Shown here: positions 9,701-15,756 of the stretch, piece after piece
Numbering within the stretch: the first letter of the stretch is position 1
Layout: every line of letters begins with the position of its first letter
Origin: Solwaraspora sp. WMMA2056
Lineage (GTDB): Bacteria > Actinomycetota > Actinomycetes > Mycobacteriales > Micromonosporaceae
Assembly (NCBI RefSeq): GCF_030345095.1
Contig: NZ_CP128360.1
Location: 372,001-436,000, forward strand
Reading direction: 5' to 3'
DNA length: 64,000 nucleotides
Position numbers and translations under genes: made by a program
The notes under the pieces: model-generated
What the model was told of the DNA's origin: nothing
Seen by the model: only the letters and a program-made list of their open reading frames with translations
Databases searched by the model: none

Positions 9701-10328
9701 CGTACGCCTCGACCGGGGCCCGTTTGCCCTTGAGCCGCAGCGGACGCAGCCGCCGCCAGGCCGCCACGTGCCGGGTCGCGGTCTCGGTGCTGGCACCGGC
9801 GTACACCGCGCCGATCGCGGCGGCGTCGGCCAGCCGGGCGGCGGTGTTGACCGTGTCGCCGATCACCGTGTACTCGATGGCCGCCTGGATGCCGGCCACC
9901 ACGTCGCCCGTGTTCAGCCCGACCCGCAGGCCGAGCGGGGCCCCGCCACCGCGTTCGTCGTCGAGGACCCGCCGCACCGCGCGCTGCATGCTCAACGCGG
10001 CCCGGACGGCGCGTTCGGCGTCGTCCTCGTGCGCCACCGGGGCGCCGAAGACCGCCATGATCCCGTCACCGGTCAGCTTGTCGACGTGCCCGCCGAAGGT
10101 CTTGACCGCCCCGGCCAGGGCGGCCAGCACCCGGTCGGTCACCGCGCCGACCCGCTCCGGGTCGAGATCCTCCGACCAGGAGGTGAAGTCGGACAGGTCA
10201 CCGAAGAGCACCGTGACCACCCGGCGTTCGGCGGCCGGCAGGAACGCGGCGGCCGGCAGCGCCGCACCGCAGTTGTGGCAGAACCGGGCACCGGGCACCG
10301 GGACGGTGCCGCAGACCGCGCAGGTCAC
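6711..10328 (-). CDS. Zinc-ribbon / class III cyclase / AAA ATPase / TPR regulator
   Basis: About 1205 residues from GTG 10328, which overlaps the TGA of the MBL gene (GTGA); the frame extends to 10391 but the coupled start is more likely. Order: a four-Cys zinc ribbon (Cys 3, 6, 17, 20), a class III nucleotide cyclase domain (metal Asp in FGDLSDF, Asp 44; GDGIMAVFG, Asp 88), an AAA/STAND-type ATPase with Walker A at about 260-268 and a Walker B VVVDDLHD further on, then a long TPR-like alpha-helical C-terminus. Related actinobacterial proteins are multi-domain regulators; some have cyclase activity, others only the fold. Both cyclase metal aspartates are present, so catalysis is possible. 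Confidence 0.85.
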   Translation of the reverse strand: MTCAVCGTVPVPGARFCHNCGAALPAAAFLPAAERRVVTVLFGDLSDFTSWSEDLDPERVGAVTDRVLAALAGAVKTFGGHVDKLTGDGIMAVFGAPVAHEDDAERAVRAALSMQRAVRRVLDDERGGGAPLGLRVGLNTGDVVAGIQAAIEYTVIGDTVNTAARLADAAAIGAVYAGASTETATRHVAAWRRLRPLRLKGKRAPVEAYELLGLHDAPGTRSGIGDQAPFVGREAEVGRLAGRLTEVIDNGEPRVLVLTAEAGIGKSRFAAEVERYAAGYDVGTGRYAAPTGARVLSVRCAAFGERRRLAPLADLVRIAAGLPRDGSTAVTRAVVEERLRRLGHRLTRLSPQPPTIAVDLLLNLLGYADPPTAHPSSGPADLTADAPVLDAEAIPGAVADLLSALARETPLLVVVDDLHDALPETVEALGETLSRLTGPVLVLLLGRPELVRTTAGALNRVADAEVHALPPLRGADAARLLTSYLSGGRLPQPDVDRLLATAQGNPFYLAELVTLLIERGALTRTGPVPGDGAVDDVDWRLVPGSLSSRLLSRDLAAVLAARIDALPADARSVLRDASVVGDVVPEGTLEALRDRRDGRPAAVVAVELARAVEELLQRRMLRRTRTGYAFPTPLMREAAYAGIGKADLAERHACLARWADTVESLALRDAFIAEHAERAVGLAEAVGLRPDAPARTVAAIGVAALGRAARKAIAGGEPQLAVEYAERATTLGGESVPAADRLVYTRALLQTGRAADALADAEKVLANAADDATARTGALLVAGRAHRALGDSTRATATWREALQVATEVGLPAERAEAMRRLGMADFLAGRLSRASSRFAAAYQVNLAAGDLRGQAWSLQSLAWVTTTRGDFAGADAVLGRAARLFAELDDPVGRAWLRGTTAFARLLSGRLADARRLAQVFLPFGERVGEAWAVGTLRAVEAFAAAELGELAEADQSARRAYRDFDSAADDWGRGFALLARGAVARGLGERDHAVDLLSDALAQGERIDHPLLIAMAGTLCGFVALERGEIDEAQRLAQSVLTSVEPHNPLAAVQVAPRVLLASARLAAGDAATAVGLLAPIATAAGSPAVLFSRRQALARYASALLADGQPEAALHWARRALHAAAEDVRSRVIALGVLATALAATGDGTAARLAADQAVTLAYATEQVSERATAEQIRSAVDGTPGAERSPDPTMWVGPSGS

Positions 10329-11095
10329 TGCGGGTCCGACCGCTGCAGGTAGGCCAGCTGTGCCCGTACCGACCATTCGGCGGCCGGCCACAGCGCCCGG
10401 TCGACGTCGGCGTAGACCTCGGCCACGACGGCGGCCGGGTCCGTCACGCCGGCGGCCACGACCTGCCGGACCTGGTCGAGCCGGGCCTGCCGGTGGGCCA
10501 GGTAGAACCGGGCGGCGGCGGCGCAGTCGACCAGCGCCGGGCCGTGCCCCGGCAGCGCGGGCACCCCGTCGTACGCGGCCAGCCGCTCCAGGCTGGTCAG
10601 GTAGTCGCCGAGGTCACCGTCGGGCCAGGCGACCACGGTGGTGCCGCGCCCGAGGATGGTGTCGCCGGTGAGGATCACCCGCTGCCCGTCGGTGTCGGCG
10701 ACCAGGAAGCAGACCGAGTCCCCGGTGTGCCCCGGGGTGGCCAGCGCGGTGACCGTCAGGCCGCCGACGTGCAGGGTCGTCCCGTCCGCGACCGCGTGCT
10801 GCACCGGGGCGTCGACCCGCCCGGCGAGCGTCGGGACCGCCTCGACATGGTCCGGGTGGCCGTGGGTGAGCAGGACCGCCGCGTACGGGCCGGCGGCGAC
10901 GATCCGGTCCAGGTGCCCGGCGTGCGCCGGGCCGGGGTCGACCAGGACGCCGAAGGGCCGCCCCGGCTGGCGCAGCACCCAGGTGTTGGTGCCGTCGAGC
11001 GTCATCGGCCCCGGGTTGGGTGCCCGCAGCAGACGCACCCAGCCCGGCAACTGGTCGGCCAGTGCCGTGGCGGGGGCGGTGACGTGCGAGGTCAT
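10325..11095 (-). CDS. MBL-fold metallohydrolase
   Basis: 256 residues. The metal-binding motif THGHPDH is at 77-83, with later ligands in TPGHTGDS and the LTGDTIL and LPGHGP segments, so the dinuclear site looks complete. It resembles the glyoxalase II-like/LACTB2-like hydrolases; the substrate is not evident. Its stop overlaps the start of the cyclase-ATPase gene. The position between Crp and RidA matches Rv3677c in the mycobacterial block. Confidence 0.9.
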   Translation of the reverse strand: MTSHVTAPATALADQLPGWVRLLRAPNPGPMTLDGTNTWVLRQPGRPFGVLVDPGPAHAGHLDRIVAAGPYAAVLLTHGHPDHVEAVPTLAGRVDAPVQHAVADGTTLHVGGLTVTALATPGHTGDSVCFLVADTDGQRVILTGDTILGRGTTVVAWPDGDLGDYLTSLERLAAYDGVPALPGHGPALVDCAAAARFYLAHRQARLDQVRQVVAAGVTDPAAVVAEVYADVDRALWPAAEWSVRAQLAYLQRSDPQ

Positions 11096-11161
11096 GGCTG
11101 CGATCGTACGACCGCAGCGTGACTTCGCCGAGACTTCCTCGTGTCGACCGGCCCCGCCGGG

Positions 11162-11623
11162 TCAGGACACCTCGACGATGATCTCCACCTCGACCGGTGC
11201 GCCGAGCGGCAGCTCGGCGACCCCGACCGCGCTGCGCGCGTGCCGGCCGGCCTCGCCGAAGACCTCACCGAACAGCTCCGATGCCCCGTTGATCACCGCA
11301 GGCTGGCCGGTGAAGCCGGCGGCCGACGCCACGAAGCCGGTGACCTTGACGATCCGGGTGACCGCGCCGAGGCCGACCAGCTGCTCGATCGCGGCGAGGG
11401 CGTTCAACGCGCACTGGTGGGCCAGCGCCTTGGCCTCCTCCGGGGTCACCTCGGCGCCGACCTTGCCGACCGCGAGCAACGCGCCGTCGGCCATCGGCAG
11501 CTGCCCGGAGACGTAGACGTGCTGGCCGGAACGGACCGCCGGGACGTAGGCGGCCACCGGCGGCACGACCGTGGGCAGGCTCAGCCCCAGATCGGCGAGC
11601 CGGCCGTACGGGTCGGCGCTCAT
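11162..11623 (-). CDS. RidA-family (YjgF/YER057c/UK114) protein
   Basis: 153 residues from ATG 11621-11623, overlapping the TGA of the DUF4177 gene (ATGA). It shows the RidA-like segments VYVSGQLPM, CALNALAAIEQ and ASELFGEVFGEAGRHARSAVGVAELP. RidA proteins hydrolyse reactive enamine/imine intermediates; this longer subgroup (about 150 residues) lies beside MBL genes in actinobacteria and its substrate is unclear. A very long open frame extending upstream over the ArsA gene is an antisense shadow and is not used. Confidence 0.88.
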   Translation of the reverse strand: MSADPYGRLADLGLSLPTVVPPVAAYVPAVRSGQHVYVSGQLPMADGALLAVGKVGAEVTPEEAKALAHQCALNALAAIEQLVGLGAVTRIVKVTGFVASAAGFTGQPAVINGASELFGEVFGEAGRHARSAVGVAELPLGAPVEVEIIVEVS

Positions 11624-11775
11624 GCCTTCGGCCGCTTCATGTACGCCACCAACTGGTCCGGGTTGGGTCCGGGCACCACGGCGACCAGTTCCCAGCCGTC
11701 GTCGCCCCAGTTGTCGAGAATCTGCTTGGTGGCATGCACCAGCAGTGGCACGGTGACGTACTCCCACTTCTGCAT
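11620..11775 (-). CDS. DUF4177 small protein
   Basis: 51 residues from ATG 11775, with GAGGAG 10 bases upstream. The sequence begins MQKWEYVTVPLLVHATKQI and includes NWGDDGWELVAVVPG, the DUF4177 signature. Function unknown. It is translationally coupled to RidA downstream and corresponds in position to the small gene Rv3678A in mycobacteria. Confidence 0.85.
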   Translation of the reverse strand: MQKWEYVTVPLLVHATKQILDNWGDDGWELVAVVPGPNPDQLVAYMKRPKA

Positions 11776-11860
11776 CGCGGTAGGGCTCCTCAGTTCTCCT
11801 CGGGTACGGGCACAGCCTACGGCCACCTGACGGCGCGGTGCTCCGGGTGCGACGGGCGGC

Positions 11861-11866
11861 TACCCT
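11861..11866 (+). promoter_or_regulatory. Candidate -10 box TACCCT
   Basis: A TANNNT-type hexamer in the divergent gap, about 50 bases before the proline-rich gene at 11915. The -35 region is not obvious. The same hexamer precedes other genes in the window. Confidence 0.35.
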
Positions 11867-11914
11867 GTCACCGTCGGGTGACGACGATCCCGCCGCCCGC
11901 AACGACACCAGGGG

Positions 11915-12829
11915 ATGAGGATGACGCAACCGCCCAGCGGCGGCACCCCGCCGCCGGACGCCCCGCAGCCGGACGCCCAGCCGCCGCAGACCCCGCCGGC
12001 CTCGCCGCCGGCTGCGCAGGCACCAGCCGGGTCGACCCCGCCGGCTGGCGGTCAGCCGCTTCCGCCGCCGCCCTGGCAGCGGCCGGACCCGCCGGTGTTC
12101 GCCCCGCCGCCCGCCGGCCCACCGGCACCCGCCGGACCGCCGTCCTCCGCGCCGCCAGCGTTCGCCCCGCCACCGCCCGGGCAGCCGTTCGCCGCCCCGA
12201 CGCCGCCGCCCGGCCAGCCGTTCGGTGCGGCACCCTCGCCCGGCCAGCCGTTCGGTGCGCCGCCGCCACCCGGGCAGCCAACGTCGCCGGGATACGCAGG
12301 TGGTCCACCGGGGCCCGCCGGCTTCCCGCCGGCACCCGGCCAGCCGGTGCCGATGGCACCCGGGTCGCCGGCCGCGCCGGGGGCGGGCCGCCGACGCGGT
12401 CTGCTGATCACCTCGATCGTGCTCGGGGTGGTGCTGCTGCTCTGTGGCGGCGGTGGGCTCGCCGCCTTCCTCGTGATCAACAACCTGGAGACCGGCGGGG
12501 GCGCGGCCGAGCCGGTCGCTGCGGTCGACGAGTTCCTTGAGGCCGTCTACACCGAGCGGGACGTCACCGCCGCCGCCGACCTGGTCTGCCGCGAGGCCCG
12601 CGACGAGACCGCGCTGATCGACAAGGTAGAGGAGATCGAGGGTTACTCCTCGACGTACCGCAACCCCCAGTTCGAGTGGAACGTGCCGACGATCGACGAG
12701 CAGAACGAGGAACGGGCCCTCGTCTCGGTCACCGTACGGATGGTCACCGAGGACGAGCGCAGCGCCGAGCAGGAGCTCGACTTCGTGGTGGTGCAGAAGT
12801 CGGGCTGGTTCGTCTGCGACGTCAACTGA
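11915..12829 (+). CDS. Proline-rich single-pass membrane protein
   Basis: 304 residues; ATG 11915 follows AGGGG, and ATG 11921 two codons later is an alternative. Residues 1 to about 155 are a cytoplasmic Pro/Gly/Ala-rich low-complexity arm with repeats of PGQPF. One transmembrane helix follows (about 163-190), then an extracytoplasmic domain of about 110 residues with an alpha-helical start (AAVDEFLEAVYTERDVTAAADLV) resembling DUF4878/NTF2-like domains. Such proteins are common in actinobacteria; function unknown. Confidence 0.7.
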   Translation: MRMTQPPSGGTPPPDAPQPDAQPPQTPPASPPAAQAPAGSTPPAGGQPLPPPPWQRPDPPVFAPPPAGPPAPAGPPSSAPPAFAPPPPGQPFAAPTPPPGQPFGAAPSPGQPFGAPPPPGQPTSPGYAGGPPGPAGFPPAPGQPVPMAPGSPAAPGAGRRRGLLITSIVLGVVLLLCGGGGLAAFLVINNLETGGGAAEPVAAVDEFLEAVYTERDVTAAADLVCREARDETALIDKVEEIEGYSSTYRNPQFEWNVPTIDEQNEERALVSVTVRMVTEDERSAEQELDFVVVQKSGWFVCDVN

Positions 12830-12854
12830 GCCGGACTGACTAGTCTGGTTGCAC

Positions 12855-13865
12855 GTGGGGGTATTCGAACAGTCACCGGGGTCGGCGGTGCCGGGCTGGC
12901 CGTCGCGACTGCACGTGGTCACCGGCAAGGGCGGCACCGGCAAGACCAGCGTCGCCGCCGCGCTGGCGCTGGCGTTGGCCGGGGCCGGCCGGCGGACCCT
13001 GCTGGCCGAGGTCGAGGGCCGGCAGGGGGTCGCCCAACTGTTCGGCATCGCACCCCTGCCGTACCAGGAGCGGCGGATCGCGGCCTCGGCCGCTGGCGGT
13101 GAGGTGCGTGCCCTGGCGGTCGACGCCGAGGAAGCCCTGCTGGAGTACCTCGACATGTTCTACAAGCTGGGGGCGGCCGGCCGGGCGCTGCGCCGCTTCG
13201 GCGCGATCGACTTCGCCACCACGATCGCGCCGGGCCTGCGCGACGTGCTGCTCACCGGCAAGGTGAAGGAGGCCACCACCCGGATGGTGGACCACCACCG
13301 GGTGTACGACGCGGTGGTGCTCGACGCGCCTCCGACCGGCCGGATCGGGCGGTTTCTCAACGTGACCGCGGAGACCGCCCGGCTGGCCAAGGTCGGCCCG
13401 ATCAAGTCCCAGAGCGAAGGCGTGGCGGCGCTGCTGCGGTCCCCGATCACCGCGGTGCACGTGGTGACGCTGTTGGAGGAGATGCCGGTCCAGGAGACGG
13501 TCGACGCGGTCGCCGAGCTCACCAGCCTGGGCATTCCGGTGGGCAACGTCATCGTCAACGCGGCCCGCCCGCCGCTGCTGCGGGGCGGGTCGGTGAGTCA
13601 GGCGCAGCTGCGGCGTGGGCTGGCCGCCGCCGGGCTGCCGGTCGACCGGGCCACGGTCGCCGCCCTGCAGACCGAGGCCCAGGAGCATCTGACCCGCCGG
13701 GCGTTGGAGGAGTCGTTGCAGACCGACCTGATCGAGCTGGGTCGGCCGATCGTGACGTTGCCGCTGCTTCCGGACGGCGTCACCCGGGCCGGACTCGACC
13801 TGCTCGCCACGGCACTGCTCGCCCAGGGTCAGGCGGCGGCTGGAAGCGACCTCACAGCGACTTGA
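12855..13865 (+). CDS. ArsA/Get3-like ATPase, first of a pair
   Basis: 336 residues from GTG 12855 (a TTG two codons upstream is possible). The deviant Walker A GKGGTGKT (24-31) keeps the signature lysine of the ArsA/Get3/MinD group. Switch regions appear as VLDAPPTGRIGRFLN. No arsenite-binding Cys pattern is apparent. In Mycobacterium tuberculosis the paralogous neighbours Rv3679 and Rv3680 form a complex described as bacterial Get3 homologues; this gene corresponds to the first. It is followed 37 bases later by the second ATPase. Confidence 0.9.
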   Translation: MGVFEQSPGSAVPGWPSRLHVVTGKGGTGKTSVAAALALALAGAGRRTLLAEVEGRQGVAQLFGIAPLPYQERRIAASAAGGEVRALAVDAEEALLEYLDMFYKLGAAGRALRRFGAIDFATTIAPGLRDVLLTGKVKEATTRMVDHHRVYDAVVLDAPPTGRIGRFLNVTAETARLAKVGPIKSQSEGVAALLRSPITAVHVVTLLEEMPVQETVDAVAELTSLGIPVGNVIVNAARPPLLRGGSVSQAQLRRGLAAAGLPVDRATVAALQTEAQEHLTRRALEESLQTDLIELGRPIVTLPLLPDGVTRAGLDLLATALLAQGQAAAGSDLTAT

Positions 13866-13902
13866 TCAGCGGATCACGGTCGGGCCCCGATACGCTCGAC
13901 TG

Positions 13903-15051
13903 GTGCCAACTGATCACGCAGCGCCACCGCTGGACGTCGACCGGATCCTGGCCGATCCGGGCGTACGGATCGTGGTCTGCTGCGGTGCCGGCGGGGTGGG
14001 CAAGACGACGACCGCCGCGGCGCTGGCGCTGCGCGCCGCCGAACGGCACGGCCGCCGTACGGTGGTGCTCACCATCGACCCGGCCCGTCGGCTCGCCCAG
14101 TCGCTGGGCCTGACCGAGCTGGACAACACGCCCCGGCAGGTCAAGGGGATCGACGCGGAAGCCAGCGGCGGCGAGTTGCACGCGATGATGCTGGACATGA
14201 AGCGCACCTTCGACGAGGTGGTGCTCGCCCACACCGACGCGGACAAGGCCGCCGACATCTTCGCCAATCCGTTCTACCAGGCGATGAGTTCGACGTTCGC
14301 CGGTACGCAGGAGTACATGGCGATGGAGAAGCTGGGTCAGCTGCACGCCGGTGGCGAGTGGGACCTGATCGTGGTGGACACCCCGCCGTCGCGTTCGGCG
14401 TTGGACTTCCTCGACGCGCCGGCCCGGTTGTCGCGGTTCCTGGACGGGCGGATGCTGCGGCTGCTGCTGGCCCCGGCGCGGGCCGGCGGTCGGAGCATGT
14501 TCAGCCTGGTCACGGCGTCGTTCGGGATGTTCTCCCGGGTGGTGCAGAAGATCCTCGGCGCGCAGTTGCTCAGTGACCTGTCCGGTTTCGTGGCGGCGTT
14601 GGACTCGATGTTCGGCGGGTTCCGGCAGCGGGCCGAGCAGACGTACCGGGTCCTGCAGGCCGACGAGACGGCGTTCCTGCTGGTCGCGGCGCCGGAGCCG
14701 GACGCGGTTCGGGAGGCGGCGTACTTCGCCGGCCGGCTGGGGGCGGAGCGGATGCCGTTGGCCGGTCTGGTGCTCAACCGGGTGCACGAGCCGGCGACGG
14801 AGTTGTCGGCGGAGCGGTCCCTGGCCGCCGCCCGCGACCTGGACCGCAGCGGGGCGCATCCGGCCACCGCCGAGGTGCTGCGGGTGCATGCGGCCCTGGC
14901 CCAGCAGTCGGCCCGGGAGCGGCAGGTGGCGACGGTGTTCACCGACGCCTACCCGCAGGTGCCGGTGGCGACGGTCCGGGCGCAGCCCGCCGACGTGCAC
15001 GACGTCGACGGGCTACGGACGATCGGTCTGGCGATCAGCCAGGGCGGCTGA
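13903..15051 (+). CDS. ArsA/Get3-like ATPase, second of a pair
   Basis: 382 residues, GTG start. The P-loop reads GAGGVGKT (28-35): the signature lysine of the deviant Walker A is replaced by alanine, unlike the partner. Other conserved pieces are TIDPARRLAQSLG and IVVDTPPSRSALDFLDAP. Family members dimerise, and one subunit normally reaches its signature lysine into the other's site, so the pair may be an asymmetric heterodimer (inference). It corresponds to Rv3680 by neighbourhood. Confidence 0.9.
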   Translation: MPTDHAAPPLDVDRILADPGVRIVVCCGAGGVGKTTTAAALALRAAERHGRRTVVLTIDPARRLAQSLGLTELDNTPRQVKGIDAEASGGELHAMMLDMKRTFDEVVLAHTDADKAADIFANPFYQAMSSTFAGTQEYMAMEKLGQLHAGGEWDLIVVDTPPSRSALDFLDAPARLSRFLDGRMLRLLLAPARAGGRSMFSLVTASFGMFSRVVQKILGAQLLSDLSGFVAALDSMFGGFRQRAEQTYRVLQADETAFLLVAAPEPDAVREAAYFAGRLGAERMPLAGLVLNRVHEPATELSAERSLAAARDLDRSGAHPATAEVLRVHAALAQQSARERQVATVFTDAYPQVPVATVRAQPADVHDVDGLRTIGLAISQGG

Positions 15052-15071
15052 GTCAGCCGGGCCGGTCCGGG

Positions 15072-15368
15072 TCACTTGGTGCTGACGAGCACCTTGTCGC
15101 GGTCGCGCATGGCGGCTTCGAACATCTTGCGCCAGCTCACCACCTGTGGGTGCCGGCGCAGCAGGGCACGCCGTTCCCGTTCGGTCATGCCGCCCCAGAC
15201 TCCGAACTCGATCCGGTTGTCGAGCGCGTCGGCCAGGCATTCGTACCGCACGGGGCAGCCCCGGCAGACGCGCTTCGCCACATTCTGCTCGGCGCCCTGT
15301 ACGAACAGTGCGTCCGGGTCTCCGCTCTGGCATGCCGCCAGGCTGGGCCAATCAGCGATCATGCCCAT
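15072..15368 (-). CDS. WhiB-family iron-sulfur transcription factor
   Basis: 98 residues from ATG 15368, or 96 from ATG 15362, which lies 9 bases after GAGGA; both starts have purine-rich sequence upstream. The four Fe-S ligands are Cys 13, 35, 38 and 44 (C-x21-C-x2-C-x5-C), followed by the GVWGGMTERER turn and a basic C-terminus. WhiB proteins carry a 4Fe-4S cluster and bind the primary sigma factor. Its position facing the PBP gene and next to the ArsA pair corresponds to WhiB4 (Rv3681c). Confidence 0.93.
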   Translation of the reverse strand: MGMIADWPSLAACQSGDPDALFVQGAEQNVAKRVCRGCPVRYECLADALDNRIEFGVWGGMTERERRALLRRHPQVVSWRKMFEAAMRDRDKVLVSTK

Positions 15369-15756
15369 CGTTCCTCGTCCCCCCTAGCAATTTCCGCTTC
15401 CAACCGGTGGAGTCAGTCGGCAAGCCCGGCCGTACCCGCGCTGCTTTCCCCCGCAGCACGGCGGGCCGTGCGATCCTCGCCGGACCATCATCATAGGTAG
15501 TCGGATGATTACGCAACGTTATTGATGAAATCCACTTATCCGGACACACCCGTACTTGTCAGGCGCAGTACCGGGCAGGGGTACCCGAGCCGGAAAGCGG
15601 GAAACCCACCGCCGACGCCTTCCCGGAGGAAACTGGGCGGCGAGACCACAACCGGGTGACGGGTCTCTGCGTTTAGCACAACGAGGCCGACGCCGGCAGG
15701 AAATGCACCGGTACGCCAACCGGCGGCCACTTCAGTACCTCACGTACCCTGACTGG
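15369..15756 (+). other. Divergent intergenic region whiB / PBP, no gene
   Basis: 388 bases. Positions 15481-15540 are clearly more AT-rich than the surroundings and probably hold the whiB promoter. Between about 15550 and 15720 the + strand has several short pairing blocks (for example GAGACC at about 15641 with GGTCTC at about 15662). No known riboswitch class is recognisable. A purine-rich AGGAAATG at 15698-15705 offers an alternative upstream start for the PBP, but it is 54 bases before the leaderless start I prefer. Confidence 0.5.
15745..15750 (+). promoter_or_regulatory. -10 box TACCCT for a leaderless PBP mRNA
   Basis: TACCCT is followed by exactly six bases and then GTG 15757, the spacing expected if transcription starts on the G of the start codon. 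The mature N-terminus predicted from this start fits the family. Confidence 0.5.

Noticed and set aside
11624-13156. Long minus-strand frame upstream of RidA
   Set aside because: It is the antisense shadow of the proline-rich gene and the first ArsA gene; RidA has its own ATG with a coupled upstream gene.
15556-15756. N-terminal extension of the PBP and a c-di-AMP (ydaO-type) riboswitch in the same stretch
   Set aside because: The extension is low-complexity and unlike PonA2 proteins; the conserved ydaO motifs (such as the CGTCAGCTAACC block) are absent.
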